Of a stretch of 64,000 bases of DNA, positions 54,197-64,000 are shown piece after piece. Below the pieces are notes generated by a model. The model worked only from the letters and a program-made list of their open reading frames with translations, was not told the DNA's origin and did not search any database. Origin of the DNA: Pogonophryne albipinna (lineage: Eukaryota; Chordata; Actinopteri; Perciformes; Artedidraconidae). The position numbers were made by a program, and so were the translations under genes. The stretch spans positions 35,664,628-35,728,627 of the forward strand of contig CM053249.1 in the NCBI GenBank assembly GCA_028583405.1, in the 5' to 3' direction. Positions within the stretch are counted from its first letter, which is position 1. Every line of letters starts with the position of its first letter.

Positions 54197-57100
54197 TTGA
54201 TTTTGTTAGGATGCAAGTATAATTTCATTATTAGTGACATAAAGCTGGGCTCTTTAAACATTAACGGTGCTCGAGGGGATGCTAAAAGAGCATCTTTATT
54301 TACTTTATTAGGAAACAAGAGTTTAAATGTAACGTTTCTCCAGGAAACTCACAGTACTGCTGAGAACGAGAGTGACTGGAGGAGGGAATGGGGGGTGGGG
54401 GGAGGGCTTCTTCAGCCATAAGCGCAGCAATAGTGGAGGGGTTGCCATTCTCTTTGCGAGGGGCTTTACACCCTTCTCCTGTACGGTCGATGAGGTCATC
54501 CCAGGACACTTGCTCAAAATAAATGCTGAATTTAAAAAAGTTAAAATATGTTTTATAAATATTTATTCTCCCAGTGTGGGCGCAGAGAGGCTTTTGTTTT
54601 TTGAGAAACTGAAACACACTCTTAGCACCTGTGATAGTGAGGAGTATCTGTTCCTGGGGGGTGACTTCAACTGCACAGAGAACCCTGTGCTGGATAGGAA
54701 CCACCAGGAACCGCATGCTGCCTCGAAGAGTGCCTTCATAAGATTAACAGAAAGCTTTGAGCTGTGTGATGTTTGGAGGCACTTCCACCCGGGCCAGCGG
54801 CAGTACACGTGGGTGCACTCTAGGGATAACCTGTTGTCTCTGGCAAGGCTGGATCGTGTCTATGTTTTTAATCATCACATTAATGTGAGCAGAAGCTGCT
54901 CCATCAGTCCAGTGGGAATCTCTGACCATTCCCTCGTACAAGTCTCACTTTTTATCAATCATGTTAAGTGTAATAGTGCGTATTGGCACTTTAATGCTTC
55001 TCTGTTGGCCGACAACCATTTTAAAAATGGTTTTAAATTATTTTGGGAAAACTACCGTTTATCTAAGAGTGAGTACAATTCTCTTCAGCAGTGGTGGGAT
55101 GTAGGTAAAGTGAAGATCAAGCAGCTTTGCCTACAGTACACTTTCAATGTCACAAAGGACATGGCTAGATCTCTGAGAGCTCTGGAGAGAGAAGTGGTGG
55201 AGCTGCAGGGATGGGCAGACTCCACAGGAGAGCGAGAACATGTTGAAGTTTTCAAAAGTAAAAACTCAGCTCTGTCTGACCTGCTGGGGTTTTCTGCTCA
55301 GGGTGCTCTGGTCAGATCCCGGTTTCAGAACATCGTGAAAATGGATGCTCCCTCTCACATGTTCTTTGGTCTGGAGCGTAAGAATGGTCAGAGGAGGCTG
55401 ATGCACTCCCTGCGATCCAATGCTGGGCAGCTGCTTCAGGAGTCCGCCGACATTCGTCAGTGTGCTGTGGAGTTCTACAAAGAGCTCTACAGAACAGAGT
55501 TCCAGGCCGAGCCAGAGGTGGCGCAGTCATTCTATGAGGGCCTTCCTAACGTCCCTGAGGAGGACCATGATGAGCTGGAGGCGGAGCTCTCTGCCCAAGA
55601 GCTGCAGGAGGCCCTGCAGAGCATGCAGAGTGGGAAGGCTCCTGGCATAGACGGCCTGCCTGCAGACTTTTATAAGGCTCTCTGGCCAGTTATAGGTGAC
55701 GACCTGCTGAGTGTGCTCAGAGACAGTCTAAGTAACGGGAGGTTGCCTCTGAGTTGCAGGAGAGCTGTGCTCACTCTCCTCCCTAAGAAAGGAGACCTGC
55801 AGGAGATTAAGAACTGGCGTCCTGTGTCTCTACTCTGTACCGACTACAAGCTGCTTTCCAAAGTGTTAGCGACGAGGCTGAGGAAAGTGATGGAGCATGT
55901 CGTTCACGTAGACCAGACATACTGTGTACCCAGCAGGTTGATAACTGACAACGTGACTCTAATTCGAGATGTTTTGGACCTCTCCGGTTCATTGGGCTGT
56001 GAGCTTGGTCTGATTTCTCTAGACCAAGAAAAGGCTTTTGACCGAGTTGAGCACCAGTACTTGTGGCAGACGCTGGAAGCTTTTGGGTTCAGCTTTGGTC
56101 TCATAGCCAAGATCCAGGTCTTGTACAGGGACATTGAGAGTGTATTGAAGATAAACGGTAGTTTGTGTGCTCCTTTGAAGGTCAGAGAGGAGTCCGACAG
56201 GGCTGCTCTTTGTCCGGGATGCTCTACTCCCTGGCCATAGAGCCCTTTTTACACCGGTTAAGGTCAAAGTTACAGGGTTTCTCTTTTCCTGGCTGTAGGG
56301 ATGTTTTTAAATTGTCTGCGTATGCGGATGACATAATGGTCTTTGTTAAAAAACAAGATGACATCAATGTTTTAACTGAAACTGTGAGCAATTTTTGCAA
56401 AATCTCATCTGCTCGAGTCAACTGGGGGAAAAGTGAGGCCTTAGCAGGAGGAGAGGGCAGTATTGACAGCTTGTTGTTACCTGGGGGCCTTGGTTGGAAA
56501 AGGGCAGGGTTAAAGTACCTGGGTATTTATCTTGGTGATGACACGTTTTGTTTGAAAAACTGGGACGGGCTTATAGAGAAAGTGGAAGGCCGGTTAAAGA
56601 GGATCCTTCCCAAACTTTCTTTTAAAAGGCGTATCCTTATTTTAAACAACCTTGTTTCCTCCATGCTGGCTCACCGGCCGGCATGCACCGACCCACCCGT
56701 AAACCTGCTGTCCAGGGTGCAGGCTCTCATGGTGGACTTCTTCTGGGACCGCATGCACTGGGTCCCTCAGAGCGTCCTGTTCCTGCCAAAGGAGGAGGGG
56801 GGACATGGCCTGGTTCACCTGGCAAGCAGAGGGGCGGCCTTCAGGCTCCGGTTCGTCCAGAGGTTCCTGATTGGACCTGCTGACCTGGTCTGGAGACCCG
56901 TAGCTCGGGCCTTATTGGAGCGCTGTGGTGGGCTGGGTCTGGCTGAGTCGCTGTTCCTAATGGACCTGAAAGGATTACGCCTGAACAATCTCTCGGGTTT
57001 CTATGGAGGTCTCTTCAAGGTGTGGGGACTACTCAGAAAAGAGAGACCAGAGTGCTGTGGCTCACTGTTCTGGCTCCTTAGAGAGCCGGTGGTCCGTGGA

Positions 57101-58011
57101 TCTCGGTTTGTGTGTGGAGTAGGGCCTTCTCTACAACAGAGACTCTGTGAGGAGAGGATCCTCACGCTGGGCCAGGTGGTGGAGGTGTGTGGCAGTCAGA
57201 GCTGGCACTGATCGCTGCTCACTGTAACGGACTGAAGTCTCCAAATGACAATGACTCTTTTCCAGAGATGCAATGTTTTCCTGATCTCAGTTGTGAGGGT
57301 TTTTTGTTAAAGTTGGACAATTTTACTGATTTTAAGTTTAGCACCATATCCAACAAAACGTTTTATTATTTGGTGACAAAGGTGCTGAATCAGAGCAGAC
57401 TGCAGGAGCGAGTGGACACCCGGTGGAGAGCCCACCTGGGCCTGACGGAGGCTCAGAGGCCTGAGTGGAGAGCGCTCTACAAGCCTTCGCTGACTAAGAG
57501 GGGTGGGGACCTCCAGTGGAGGATTCTCCACGCTGCGGTAGCTGTAAATGCGTTTGTTTCAGTGATCAACCCTACAGTGTCTGACGCCTGTCCTTTCTGT
57601 GAACAGAGGGAAACGATTTTTCATTGCTTTACAGAATGTGGTCGACTCCTTTGTCTTTTTCAGTTACTCACTCAGATGTTGATTTTGTTTAATGTGGTTT
57701 TTACTAAGTCAATGTTCATTTTGGGTTGTAGGTACAGCCAGAAGCAAAAGTGCAAAAGTCAGCTTTTGAATTTTTTATTGGGGCAGGCTAAAATGGCCAT
57801 CTACCTCAGCAGGAGGAATAAAGTTGCGGAATCATTGGATACCGATGCAGTTTCGATTTTCAAGCGGATGGTTAAAGCAAGACTGAAAGCGGACTACGGT
57901 TACTTTTGCTTAACAAAAAATGTGGGAGAATTTGAGGCCATGTGGTGCTTTAAAAATGCTTTGTGTTCTGTGGAGAATGAGGATCTTATTTTCAGTCGTT
58001 GTCTGAACTGA
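54197..58011 (+). pseudogene. LINE ORF2: AP-type endonuclease, reverse transcriptase, zinc finger; three frameshifts
   Basis: Domains appear in the normal order. The endonuclease has LGSLNINGARG, LQETHS (catalytic Glu), LGGDFNCTENP and the ISDHS end motif at 54918-54932. The reverse transcriptase has GKAPGIDGLPADFYKAL, LLPKKGDLQEIKNWRPVSLL, SLDQEKAFDRVEH, RGVRQGCSLSGMLYSLAIEP and the catalytic YADD at 56321-56332. A C-terminal C-x2-C...H-x4-C finger is encoded at 57589-57639 (CPFCEQ ... HCFTEC). The frame changes near 54390 (in a G-rich run), 56190 and 57200. All catalytic residues I can check are kept. The endonuclease nicks the target and the RT copies the RNA at the nick. The full length of about 1270 codons is normal for the group. 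Confidence 0.88.
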
Positions 58012-58071
58012 CAATGTGTGTCAATGTGTCTGTTTGGTTATTTGCTTTGTGAATAAAAGTGGTTTGAAAAA

Positions 58072-58087
58072 TCTCTCTCTCTCTCTC
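58072..58087. repeat. (TC)n microsatellite at the 3' edge of the LINE
   Basis: Eight TC units immediately after the A tail, then AGCTGCCTGCTCCTG of the host element. Confidence 0.95.
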
Positions 58088-59969
58088 AGCTGCCTGCTCC
58101 TGCACAAGCTTCTCTCATCAATCACCTCTTTGTGTTAGCCAACAGTGTGAGATGGCTGGATCAAACCTCGTTCATGCAGCACCTCTGTCATGAACAGATT
58201 CCTTCTGACTGACAAACTTATAAAACCTTTACTTATTACTTACTACTCTTTCTTCACACACCCAAAAACACAATTGTGGTGAATTGTTTACGTTTTCAGT
58301 TTCCTATCTACTTTAAACAACCACCAACTGAGAGTCCCCACTTTATGACAAACACAACTCCCAAACAACATTACAACATATATTTCTCACAGTGAGTTCG
58401 TTATTTAATGTTTAACAAATTCTCCTCTTTCTATGTCTTATACTAGGTGGAAAAATCCACTATTATATCTAATTATAATAAAACCTCAATGTACTTCACA
58501 CACTCAGCAAACTTCTTTTTACTTTCCTTTACCGTTGCTGTATGTCATTAAGTTCCTTTGAAATATAAGTAAGTACAATTCTTAGTCAAATGACAAATAC
58601 CATGATGTTCGCAATGCAATGGTAACAATCAGTTCTCAAAGACTATGTTCAGCAACCAATCATTGTTTCCTATTTATGTCAATATATCTACTACTTCAAA
58701 TCACACATTGATCTATTAATTTTCAATGCATTCACTCCAACTTTAGGTGACTCATTGATCTTTCACTCCTTGTTTTAAATTCAACGCTTAGCAGCCTTCG
58801 TCCAGGCATTAGAGAAAAAGAACAAGCAGTCACACTCCGGGCTGCTGTTCGGCAATTAGAGCAGAAATGGGGAGAAGGGGGGGAGATACTTTCACAGACA
58901 CACCGGCTGGAGCTCTCAGCCTTTCCAGAAGAAGGGGGTTTTCTTGAACAATTATCAAACAACATGGTATCCCAAAACATCTAGCGCTTTATCACAAGCT
59001 CTACATCACGGCCTGCCAAAACATGGACAACTCTACTTTTGTATGTAGTGAATTTACTGAGTCGCCAGGCAAGTTTTATCTTTTTAACTCCCTGAACTCA
59101 GATTGGATTTATTAATCTCTTAATTACCGAACGGACCGGAACAGGCATGGCCTTTCACCCTGTTTTTTCCACTGAGAATCAATCTCTCAGTCTGTCCCCC
59201 TCGTTCTTGTAAGCTCCCTGGTACTGGGACGCCTAGTTCACATTCTTCTCGTTCAAATTCTCCTTCCATTATGACTTCGTATTACTTTATCTGACTAAGG
59301 TTGATTTATGTTCACTAATTCTATTATATATATTCAGAGCTAGTTATATTCCCCGTACAGTCTATCCGGCCTTTATAGTGCGATGTATATTTCCTTTATC
59401 GTCACGTTTAGCCTTTAGACATTTAACCCAACAGAACAAGAGATAGTGAGATCCGATCATTTCAAATGGCTTTTGAAATTTGCGTTCTCCTCTTGGAATT
59501 TTTACATATAACTCAACCTTGGTTCCTATGAGCCTCAGAATTTTTATTCTGATTAGTCATGGATAGAGACTCGATACTCTACTTGACTTCCCCAGCAAGT
59601 ATACCCTGTGCGGACTCGATACCTCCACTAGGCGCAGTGACTCTATACCCTTCCAGCCGTTAGAGACTCTATACCCTACGCTGAAATACTTCGCTGCTTC
59701 ACTTTTATATTATATAACTTTCCTAATATATGTATTGTATTCTTTACCGTAAAATCAAAACACTGTGAATGTCTTTGACAACTCTAAAATTTTGTTTAGT
59801 TTCGCCAATCACAGATCTTTGTTAGAAAACAGGCATCTGTTTTACCTGTTTCGTTGTCAGGGCCCTGTTGTTAGTTGTCAAAGATATTCTTTGTGCGGAC
59901 CCTTGGACCCAATGCGGTCGCTGGTGTTCCTTCTCCACCCTGCTGCTCATCACGTCACAGGTCACCATT
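58088..59969. other. Retrovirus-like leader/internal region, non-coding
   Basis: No gag or pol motif was recognised on either strand. On the minus strand the LTR end CTCCAACA at 59970 is followed by AATGGTGACCTGTGACG. A primer-binding site would be expected here, and TGGTGACC begins with the required TGG, but I could not assign a tRNA. Four copies of GACTC(G/T)ATACC-like motifs lie at 59568-59680. Confidence 0.45.
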
Positions 59970-61012
59970 TGTTGGAGCAAGGAGTGGTCTGAAACCCACC
60001 TCGGCTCCGCGTGTCCTTTGATGAGCTGGTCAGATTATAAAAGAAGGAATTCCAAAACACCAGGATAAGGATTAAACAATAATCTGTTTTAATGATAAAA
60101 GGTAACAATACAATACACTTTACAAGGGGTAGGCCCACCCCTGCTCTGGTCCTAATGCCGGGAGATCCCATCATCTTGACGGCAGGAGGAAAGAGACCGA
60201 ACAAAACACCCAACAGGAGATATGTAAGAACAACAGGAGGAGTTGTCAGGATGCTCCTCCCATACAGGTCATCTATTGAGCAATATAAAAACGACAGCCT
60301 GTCGCAGCGAATCAGCGCGAGCCAGCCAGGAGAAAGAGTCTCTTCAGTTTGAGGGCAAAACAAACACATCTGGTGTTCGCTGTCTCACATTCTTGCAGTT
60401 TGGACACACAACCCCCTTCTTGCATAGAGTTCCCTCTCTGCTCCCCCTCCCCCATCACTTCAATACCCACAGCTCCACACACCTTTGGCATTTTAAAGAT
60501 ATGTCTAAGATATAGTTGTTTATAGTTGACTAATACAAGTAATACATGTAAGTTACTTTAATATCAATAATAACGAGGAAAACATTACCTCTGCTCTCAA
60601 GCAGTGAAATAGTAGCACACACTCATTTCCCTTAGCATGTGTCACGCACACTCATTTCATCATGCAGCCCCTCACAAATGCCACATGTTTTCCCCTCTGA
60701 ACTTTCTTCCACCCCAACGTCAGCTTACTTGGAATGAATACATTTATTGATAATCCTGGCCTCTTTATGAGCCTTGCAGGAAATTAATCATTAACTAACA
60801 AGACTTGAACTGCATTATATCTGAGGAAAATCTTTCTTGGAGTTCCCCTGTTAATTGCAAAAACCATTGATGATTAACAAAGAGACTCATGGGCCCCTCT
60901 TGATATCTGGAAACTGCAAATTTAACACACTTCTTATATATCAGGTGACATAATAAAATGAATATACCAGAAATACGCTGTATTAAACCTTCTGCTGTAA
61001 CACTTTACTTCA
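59970..61012 (-). repeat. Retrovirus-like LTR (5' LTR of a minus-strand unit)
   Basis: The near-identical partner of 47261-48323, with the same TGTTGGAGC and TTTACTTCA ends. Compared with the left copy it lacks about 20 bp around 60915 and carries a handful of substitutions. The high identity marks a recent insertion relative to the other LTRs here. Flanks: ACGT after the right end versus ACGG before the left end at 47257-47260, possibly a 4-bp target duplication with one mismatch. Confidence 0.88.
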
Positions 61013-61260
61013 ACGTAAGCCCCATGCAGGGCTATGGGCAGGCGGGGAGAGCCTTCCTCACTATTTTCCATGCACACTCTTCACGAGGTAAGCGTGTCTG
61101 AGTGTGCTCTACCAGCCAAGTAAACTGCAGCCCGACTTCTCCACGGTCACAGCCGGAGGAGAAGAAGTTGCGGGGCAGTGGCTGTTAACCAAAAGCCGGT
61201 CTGGAGCAGTGTGATGGGTTGATGTTGTTGGACGACAGGGCGTTTATGCATCAGGGCTCC
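61013..61260 (+). pseudogene. Second DIRS recombinase fragment
   Basis: The segment CTATGGGCAGGCGGGGAGAG followed by CCTTCCTCACT and CCATGCACACTCTTCACGAG parallels 46939-47005 (the HAHSTRG part of the recombinase) with several differences. It lacks the downstream RFY part. Beyond about 61100 the two copies diverge. Confidence 0.6.
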
Positions 61261-61300
61261 ACCCAGTAGAGTCCAGTAGAGGGCGGAGCCTGTGTAAGAT

Positions 61301-61613
61301 AAAACGGGGGGTTACGTATTGTAACCCTAGTTCTATAAGCACAGGCGGAGCCCTCTACTTGGGGCCCTGTCTGTCCTATGCCGCTCGCTGAATAGGGTGT
61401 AGGATGACAGTCACGAGACGTGGCCGCCTTATATACGGTGGGCTTGTACACGCATTCAGGTAGGCCCGCCCCGAGGGGCCGGCTACGTTTAGAGATATCT
61501 CAGTAGGTGAATGCTCGCATAGTATGGTTAAGAGGTAGTACCCATAGAGTCCAGTAGAGGGCTCCGTCTGTGCTTATATAACTAGGGTTACAATATGTAA
61601 CCCCCCGTTTTTA
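61301..61613. repeat. Inverted repeat pair (~62-bp arms), probably DIRS terminal repeat
   Basis: 61301-61363 (AACGGGGGGTTACGTATTGT, then AACCCTAGTTCTATAAGCAC and the CGGAGCCCTCTAC end) is the reverse complement of 61551-61612 with few differences, spacer about 187 bp. A further partial inverted copy of the CAGTAGAGGGCGGAGCCTGTG end precedes it at 61272-61294. Terminal inverted repeats of this kind are usual at DIRS element ends, and the location after a DIRS fragment fits. Confidence 0.7.
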
Positions 61614-62418
61614 CAACGTAATTCCCCGATTATTTGAGAATAAATCCTTTTAGGGGGTTGAGTACATTCTTAGATTAAGTGAGAAATGGATTTAACTTCT
61701 ATTTGACAGCTATCATACTGGATAATTAAGAAACTGTAAATGAATGCAATCATTTATGGCATTAATAATTAATATCTGAGAGAGGGGGAGAGAGAGGAAG
61801 AGAGAGGGAGAGAGAGGAAGAGAGAGGGAGAGAGAGACAGACAGAGGGAGAGGAAGAGAGAGAGAGCGTGTGCAGCAGTCTGCTTGCGCACGGAGCAGGA
61901 GTTTGTGAGAGGGCTTGAGAGTCAATTTATCTTCAAAATATATTTAGCTGTACTCAAAAATGTTAAATTGCGCGCTCAATAACATTTTCTATGCTCAAAA
62001 TGTTTCATTGGGTGCTCAGGATGCACAAAAATAACGCCATAGAAATAAAGCCACTGAATGCTGTTGATCCTAGATCCAAATAGATGTCGACAATTTTAAA
62101 TCTACTGTATTTTAACCTTCACACAATTGCAAGTGCAAATCGCAAAACACATTATTACTGGATCATTACTGTGAGCTTACAGTCATGTCTATATTTTAAA
62201 TCTTCAACTATATTTTTCATCTTCCGTTGCTGGCCCGTGGTTTGTCTCCTTCAGACTAAAGCTGAATAAATCCTATATTTAAAATGTAATGTAAGCTACT
62301 GCCTAATAACCTCTTAAACATCCATTGAGGAAATGTTAGTATGGTAAATTATGAATTCATGGACAACAAATGGACAAACGTTCACTACCGAGCCTGTTTA
62401 TAACCAACAACGTTATAT
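61614..62418. other. Non-coding DNA with a GA-rich minisatellite
   Basis: No gene recognised. The GA-rich block is 61777-61868. Confidence 0.4.
61777..61868. repeat. GA-rich minisatellite
   Basis: Alternating GAGAGAGGGA and GAGAGAGGAA units on a pure purine strand for about 90 bp, with one ACAGACAG interruption. Confidence 0.9.
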
Positions 62419-62483
62419 ACACAACCCTCCGCGCCTCGTGGTTTACAGTGGATAAAAACGTCAGCTTGCTAACTGTTAGCAAA
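62419..62483. repeat. 65-bp direct repeat, first copy
   Basis: ACACAACCCTCCGCGCCTCG through TGCTAACTGTTAGCAAA. Nearly identical to 63652-63716 in the same direction. The hAT element at 62594-63482 lies between the two. Confidence 0.9.
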
Positions 62484-62593
62484 AGGTTTCGGTTCGAGGA
62501 GTGACCGTGTTAAATAGTGACTTTCAGTCGAATGCGGTCGGGGTTGCTCGTAGTAAATAGTTGGCGTATATTATGACAACGTTATATTCACTG

Positions 62594-63482
62594 TAGGGAT
62601 GGGTATCGTTAAGGTTTTAACGGTACTACTACTTTTATTGGTTCTTTTAAAAAAAAAAATATGTAAACTAACTAAACAAATTGTGAACAAAACTAACATT
62701 GCTTTTTATTTAAATTAAATACATAATATTTCACATCAAAAGAAACAACAATGTTTTAACAAATCGTATTAAATAATCTGATGACAGAATTGTAAACAGA
62801 ATAGCTGAAACTTTAACAAAATAAATACCTCAGTTACCTCAAATCATTAACCCATGTTTGTATAATTGAGTTAACTCCGTGTGTTGCTGCTAGCATACAT
62901 AATACCTGACGTGGAAAAGTTACTTGTGGATGGGGCTGCAGAGCTACTAGAAAGACACTCGAACCCAGTGCATTCCTCCGTCTGAATGTGGAGCACTTTT
63001 GCTAAATGTTTAGACAAATTGCTCGTGTTAACGCCCTTACATGCTAAACTCTTATTGCACTTTTGGTAACGAGCATTGTCCACATCGAGACGGGTAAAGT
63101 TTAACCACACCTCGGAGCGCGTTCTCTCCGTCATCTCCTCCATGTGTGTTTGTTGCTGCATGTAGCAGCTGCGTGTGTGTAAACTGCTCCGCCCCCTCGC
63201 AAGCAGGCGGGGGAGAGAGATCTCTCGTCTGGATTGGAAAGATCGAAAAATACTAAAAATAATTATAGACTCATTTTGCATTCTTTTTGCATATTAGAAA
63301 CGGAGTTGGCGACACTAAAACTGCAATATAATGTTTGTGTAGCAATAATATATATGACATATATTTTTTAAATGTCTCCAGTACTGATAAAAAGACTGTT
63401 AACGTCGGAGCTTAACGGTACCAGGTCTTTAATAATTCAGCCCCAGGGCCCGTTTAATACCGGGGCTCGGTACCCATCCCTA
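62594..63482 (-). mobile_element. Non-autonomous hAT-type element with intact ends
   Basis: The ends TAGGGATGGGTATCG and CGGTACCCATCCCTA are inverted. They are flanked by a perfect 8-bp duplication, ATTCACTG, at 62586-62593 and 63483-63490. The element is 889 bp and carries only a degenerate BED finger on the minus strand. It is a different family from the hAT at 2940. Confidence 0.92.
62871..63281 (-). pseudogene. Degenerate BED zinc finger of a hAT transposase
   Basis: 136 codons. The BED region is at about residues 55-98: SEVWLNF, then NARYQKCNKSLACKGVNTSN, then LSKHLAKVLHI. The first metal-binding Cys of the C-x2-C pair is Tyr72, leaving only Cys75, and the final His is displaced (KVLHIQ rather than KxH). 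A Ser-rich stretch follows. The true start is probably the Met at residue 47 or 50. The zinc finger should not fold. Catalytic and dimerisation domains are absent. Confidence 0.7.
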
Positions 63483-63638
63483 ATTCACTGTAACATTATC
63501 TGTCTCTGTTCTGTCCCGTGTGTGTGTGGCCTCGCGCTCGTTGAAACCATAGACAGAGGTTGAACCCTGGGTGAAGGAGAATGTGAAACTTTAGCAGCGG
63601 CTCTCGTAATTCAGCGGCAGCGCCGCAGCGAGAAGAAC

Positions 63639-63782
63639 ATGGAGGGAACACACACAACCCTCCGCGCCTCGTGGTTTACAGTGGATAAAAACGCTAGCTT
63701 GCTAACTGTTAGCAAACAGCTAAATGTTAGCACCCCGTACAAAATACAGAGTACCCCAGACTCAAGTTCTACCACCGTGTGA
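63639..63782 (+). other. Short frame of unknown status (47 aa)
   Basis: ATG in a GAAGAACATGG context, encoding MEGTHTTLRASWFTVDKNAS and on to a stop at 63780-63782. The upstream DNA (63590-63640) is GC-rich (GGCAGCGCCGCAGCGAG), unlike the surroundings, as in a first exon. Its middle is the 65-bp repeat and its end runs into the LTR fragment, so chance or a chopped exon are both possible. Confidence 0.2.
63652..63716. repeat. 65-bp direct repeat, second copy
   Basis: Matches 62419-62483 except for about three bases near the GCTAGC/GTCAGC position. Confidence 0.9.
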
Positions 63783-64000
63783 TATACGTATCACTACAGC
63801 CAGTCAGAACAAGAGTGTCCAGTATTGAAATGTTACAGTATTTATACACATAACGTGTAGGAGTTGTGGTGGTTGCTCCTCCCTTCATATCTTCTAATTC
63901 GTTGTTCACGACCCCCAAGCAGTGAGTCAGCTGGTGTTGATTTCGTCTGGTCCGTCCGCTCTCTTTACAGTGTGTGTGTGTGCAAGTATGACATCTCTTC
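63733..64000 (-). repeat. Retrovirus-like LTR fragment, cut by window end
   Basis: Read on the minus strand it matches the R/U3 part of the LTR at 42170-43700: GCTGACTCACTGCTTGGGG, GGAGGAGCAACCACCAC, GATACGTATATCACACGGTG, GGGTACTCTGTATTTTGTAC. A good TATA box (GTATAAATAC on the minus strand) lies at about 63838-63847, upstream of the expected RNA start. The inner end is truncated at 63733. Confidence 0.75.

Larger units (their letters stand above)
53411..58071 (+). mobile_element. Tx1/L1-like LINE inserted within (TC)n
   Basis: A 4.66-kb two-ORF non-LTR retrotransposon with an AATAAAAG signal near 58052 and a short A tail (GAAAAA). It is bordered by (TC)n on both sides. The reverse transcriptase and C-terminal blocks (NLVSSMLAH, WDRMHWVPQSVLFLPKEEGG) resemble the Tx1 branch of the L1 group. 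In that branch, as I recall, families such as Kibi insert specifically into TC repeats and Koshi into TTC repeats. The 5' end may be truncated, since ORF1 has no upstream ATG. The coding regions have about four frameshifts in total, so this copy is inactive but not ancient. Confidence 0.85.

Noticed and set aside
58732..58980. 82-aa minus-strand frame in the retrovirus-like leader as a gag start
   Set aside because: It lies on the right strand but has no matrix/capsid motif, no myristoylation Gly after the Met, and no continuation.

Overview
The window looks like teleost fish chromosomal DNA from a non-genic or intronic region. I found no convincing host protein-coding exon, no tRNA or rRNA gene, no CRISPR array and no operon-like arrangement. 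The fish assignment rests on very long (CA)n/(GT)n microsatellites (17.5-21.8 kb is close to a continuous cluster) and on a typical fish repeat mix: hAT elements with BED fingers, TTAA-flanked piggyBac-like elements, BEL/Pao, DIRS-type tyrosine-recombinase elements, L2-like and Tx1-like LINEs, a tRNA-derived SINE and retrovirus-like LTRs.

Layout. 1-25.8 kb is mostly single-copy AT-rich DNA carrying microsatellites, one hAT element with a perfect 8-bp target duplication (2940-4155), a TCTG-containing minisatellite and a piggyBac-like element (8311-9454). Several stretches (about 10.5-10.8, 12.7-13.2, 16.3-16.6, 20.3-20.6 and 22.6-23.8 kb) look like possible conserved non-coding elements, but this cannot be shown without alignment. 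25.8-31.3 kb is a broken BEL/Pao retrotransposon: pol end, LTR split by a 772-bp inverted-repeat MITE, gag start, then an inverted LTR, followed by an L2-like LINE remnant. 32.3-38.8 kb holds a decayed piggyBac transposase and two more TTAA elements, one of them a nested foldback composite.

39.4-42.2 kb carries two same-strand coding modules: a SAMD3-like/PB1-like frame with one in-frame stop, and the C-terminal part of a large transposase-like protein. An LTR starts inside the latter. 44.6-61.6 kb is a stack of nested insertions: a DIRS-type tyrosine recombinase gene is cut by a solo LTR, followed by a retrovirus-like unit on the minus strand with about 1.05-kb LTRs at 47261-48323 and 59970-61012. 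Inside that unit are another LTR of the same superfamily and a 4.66-kb plus-strand Tx1-like LINE bounded on both sides by (TC)n, as expected of a microsatellite-targeting element. 62.6-63.5 kb is a second hAT element with a perfect 8-bp target duplication and a BED-finger remnant. The window ends inside another LTR copy.

Every recognised coding region is mobile-element derived, and nearly all are broken by frameshifts, stops, truncation or loss of a catalytic residue. The observations most worth following up are the (TC)n-bounded LINE, the transposase plus SAMD3-like pair, the LTR/DIRS nesting with an odd LTR end, and the TTAA element family with its nearby transposase relic. All family assignments are made by eye from motifs.
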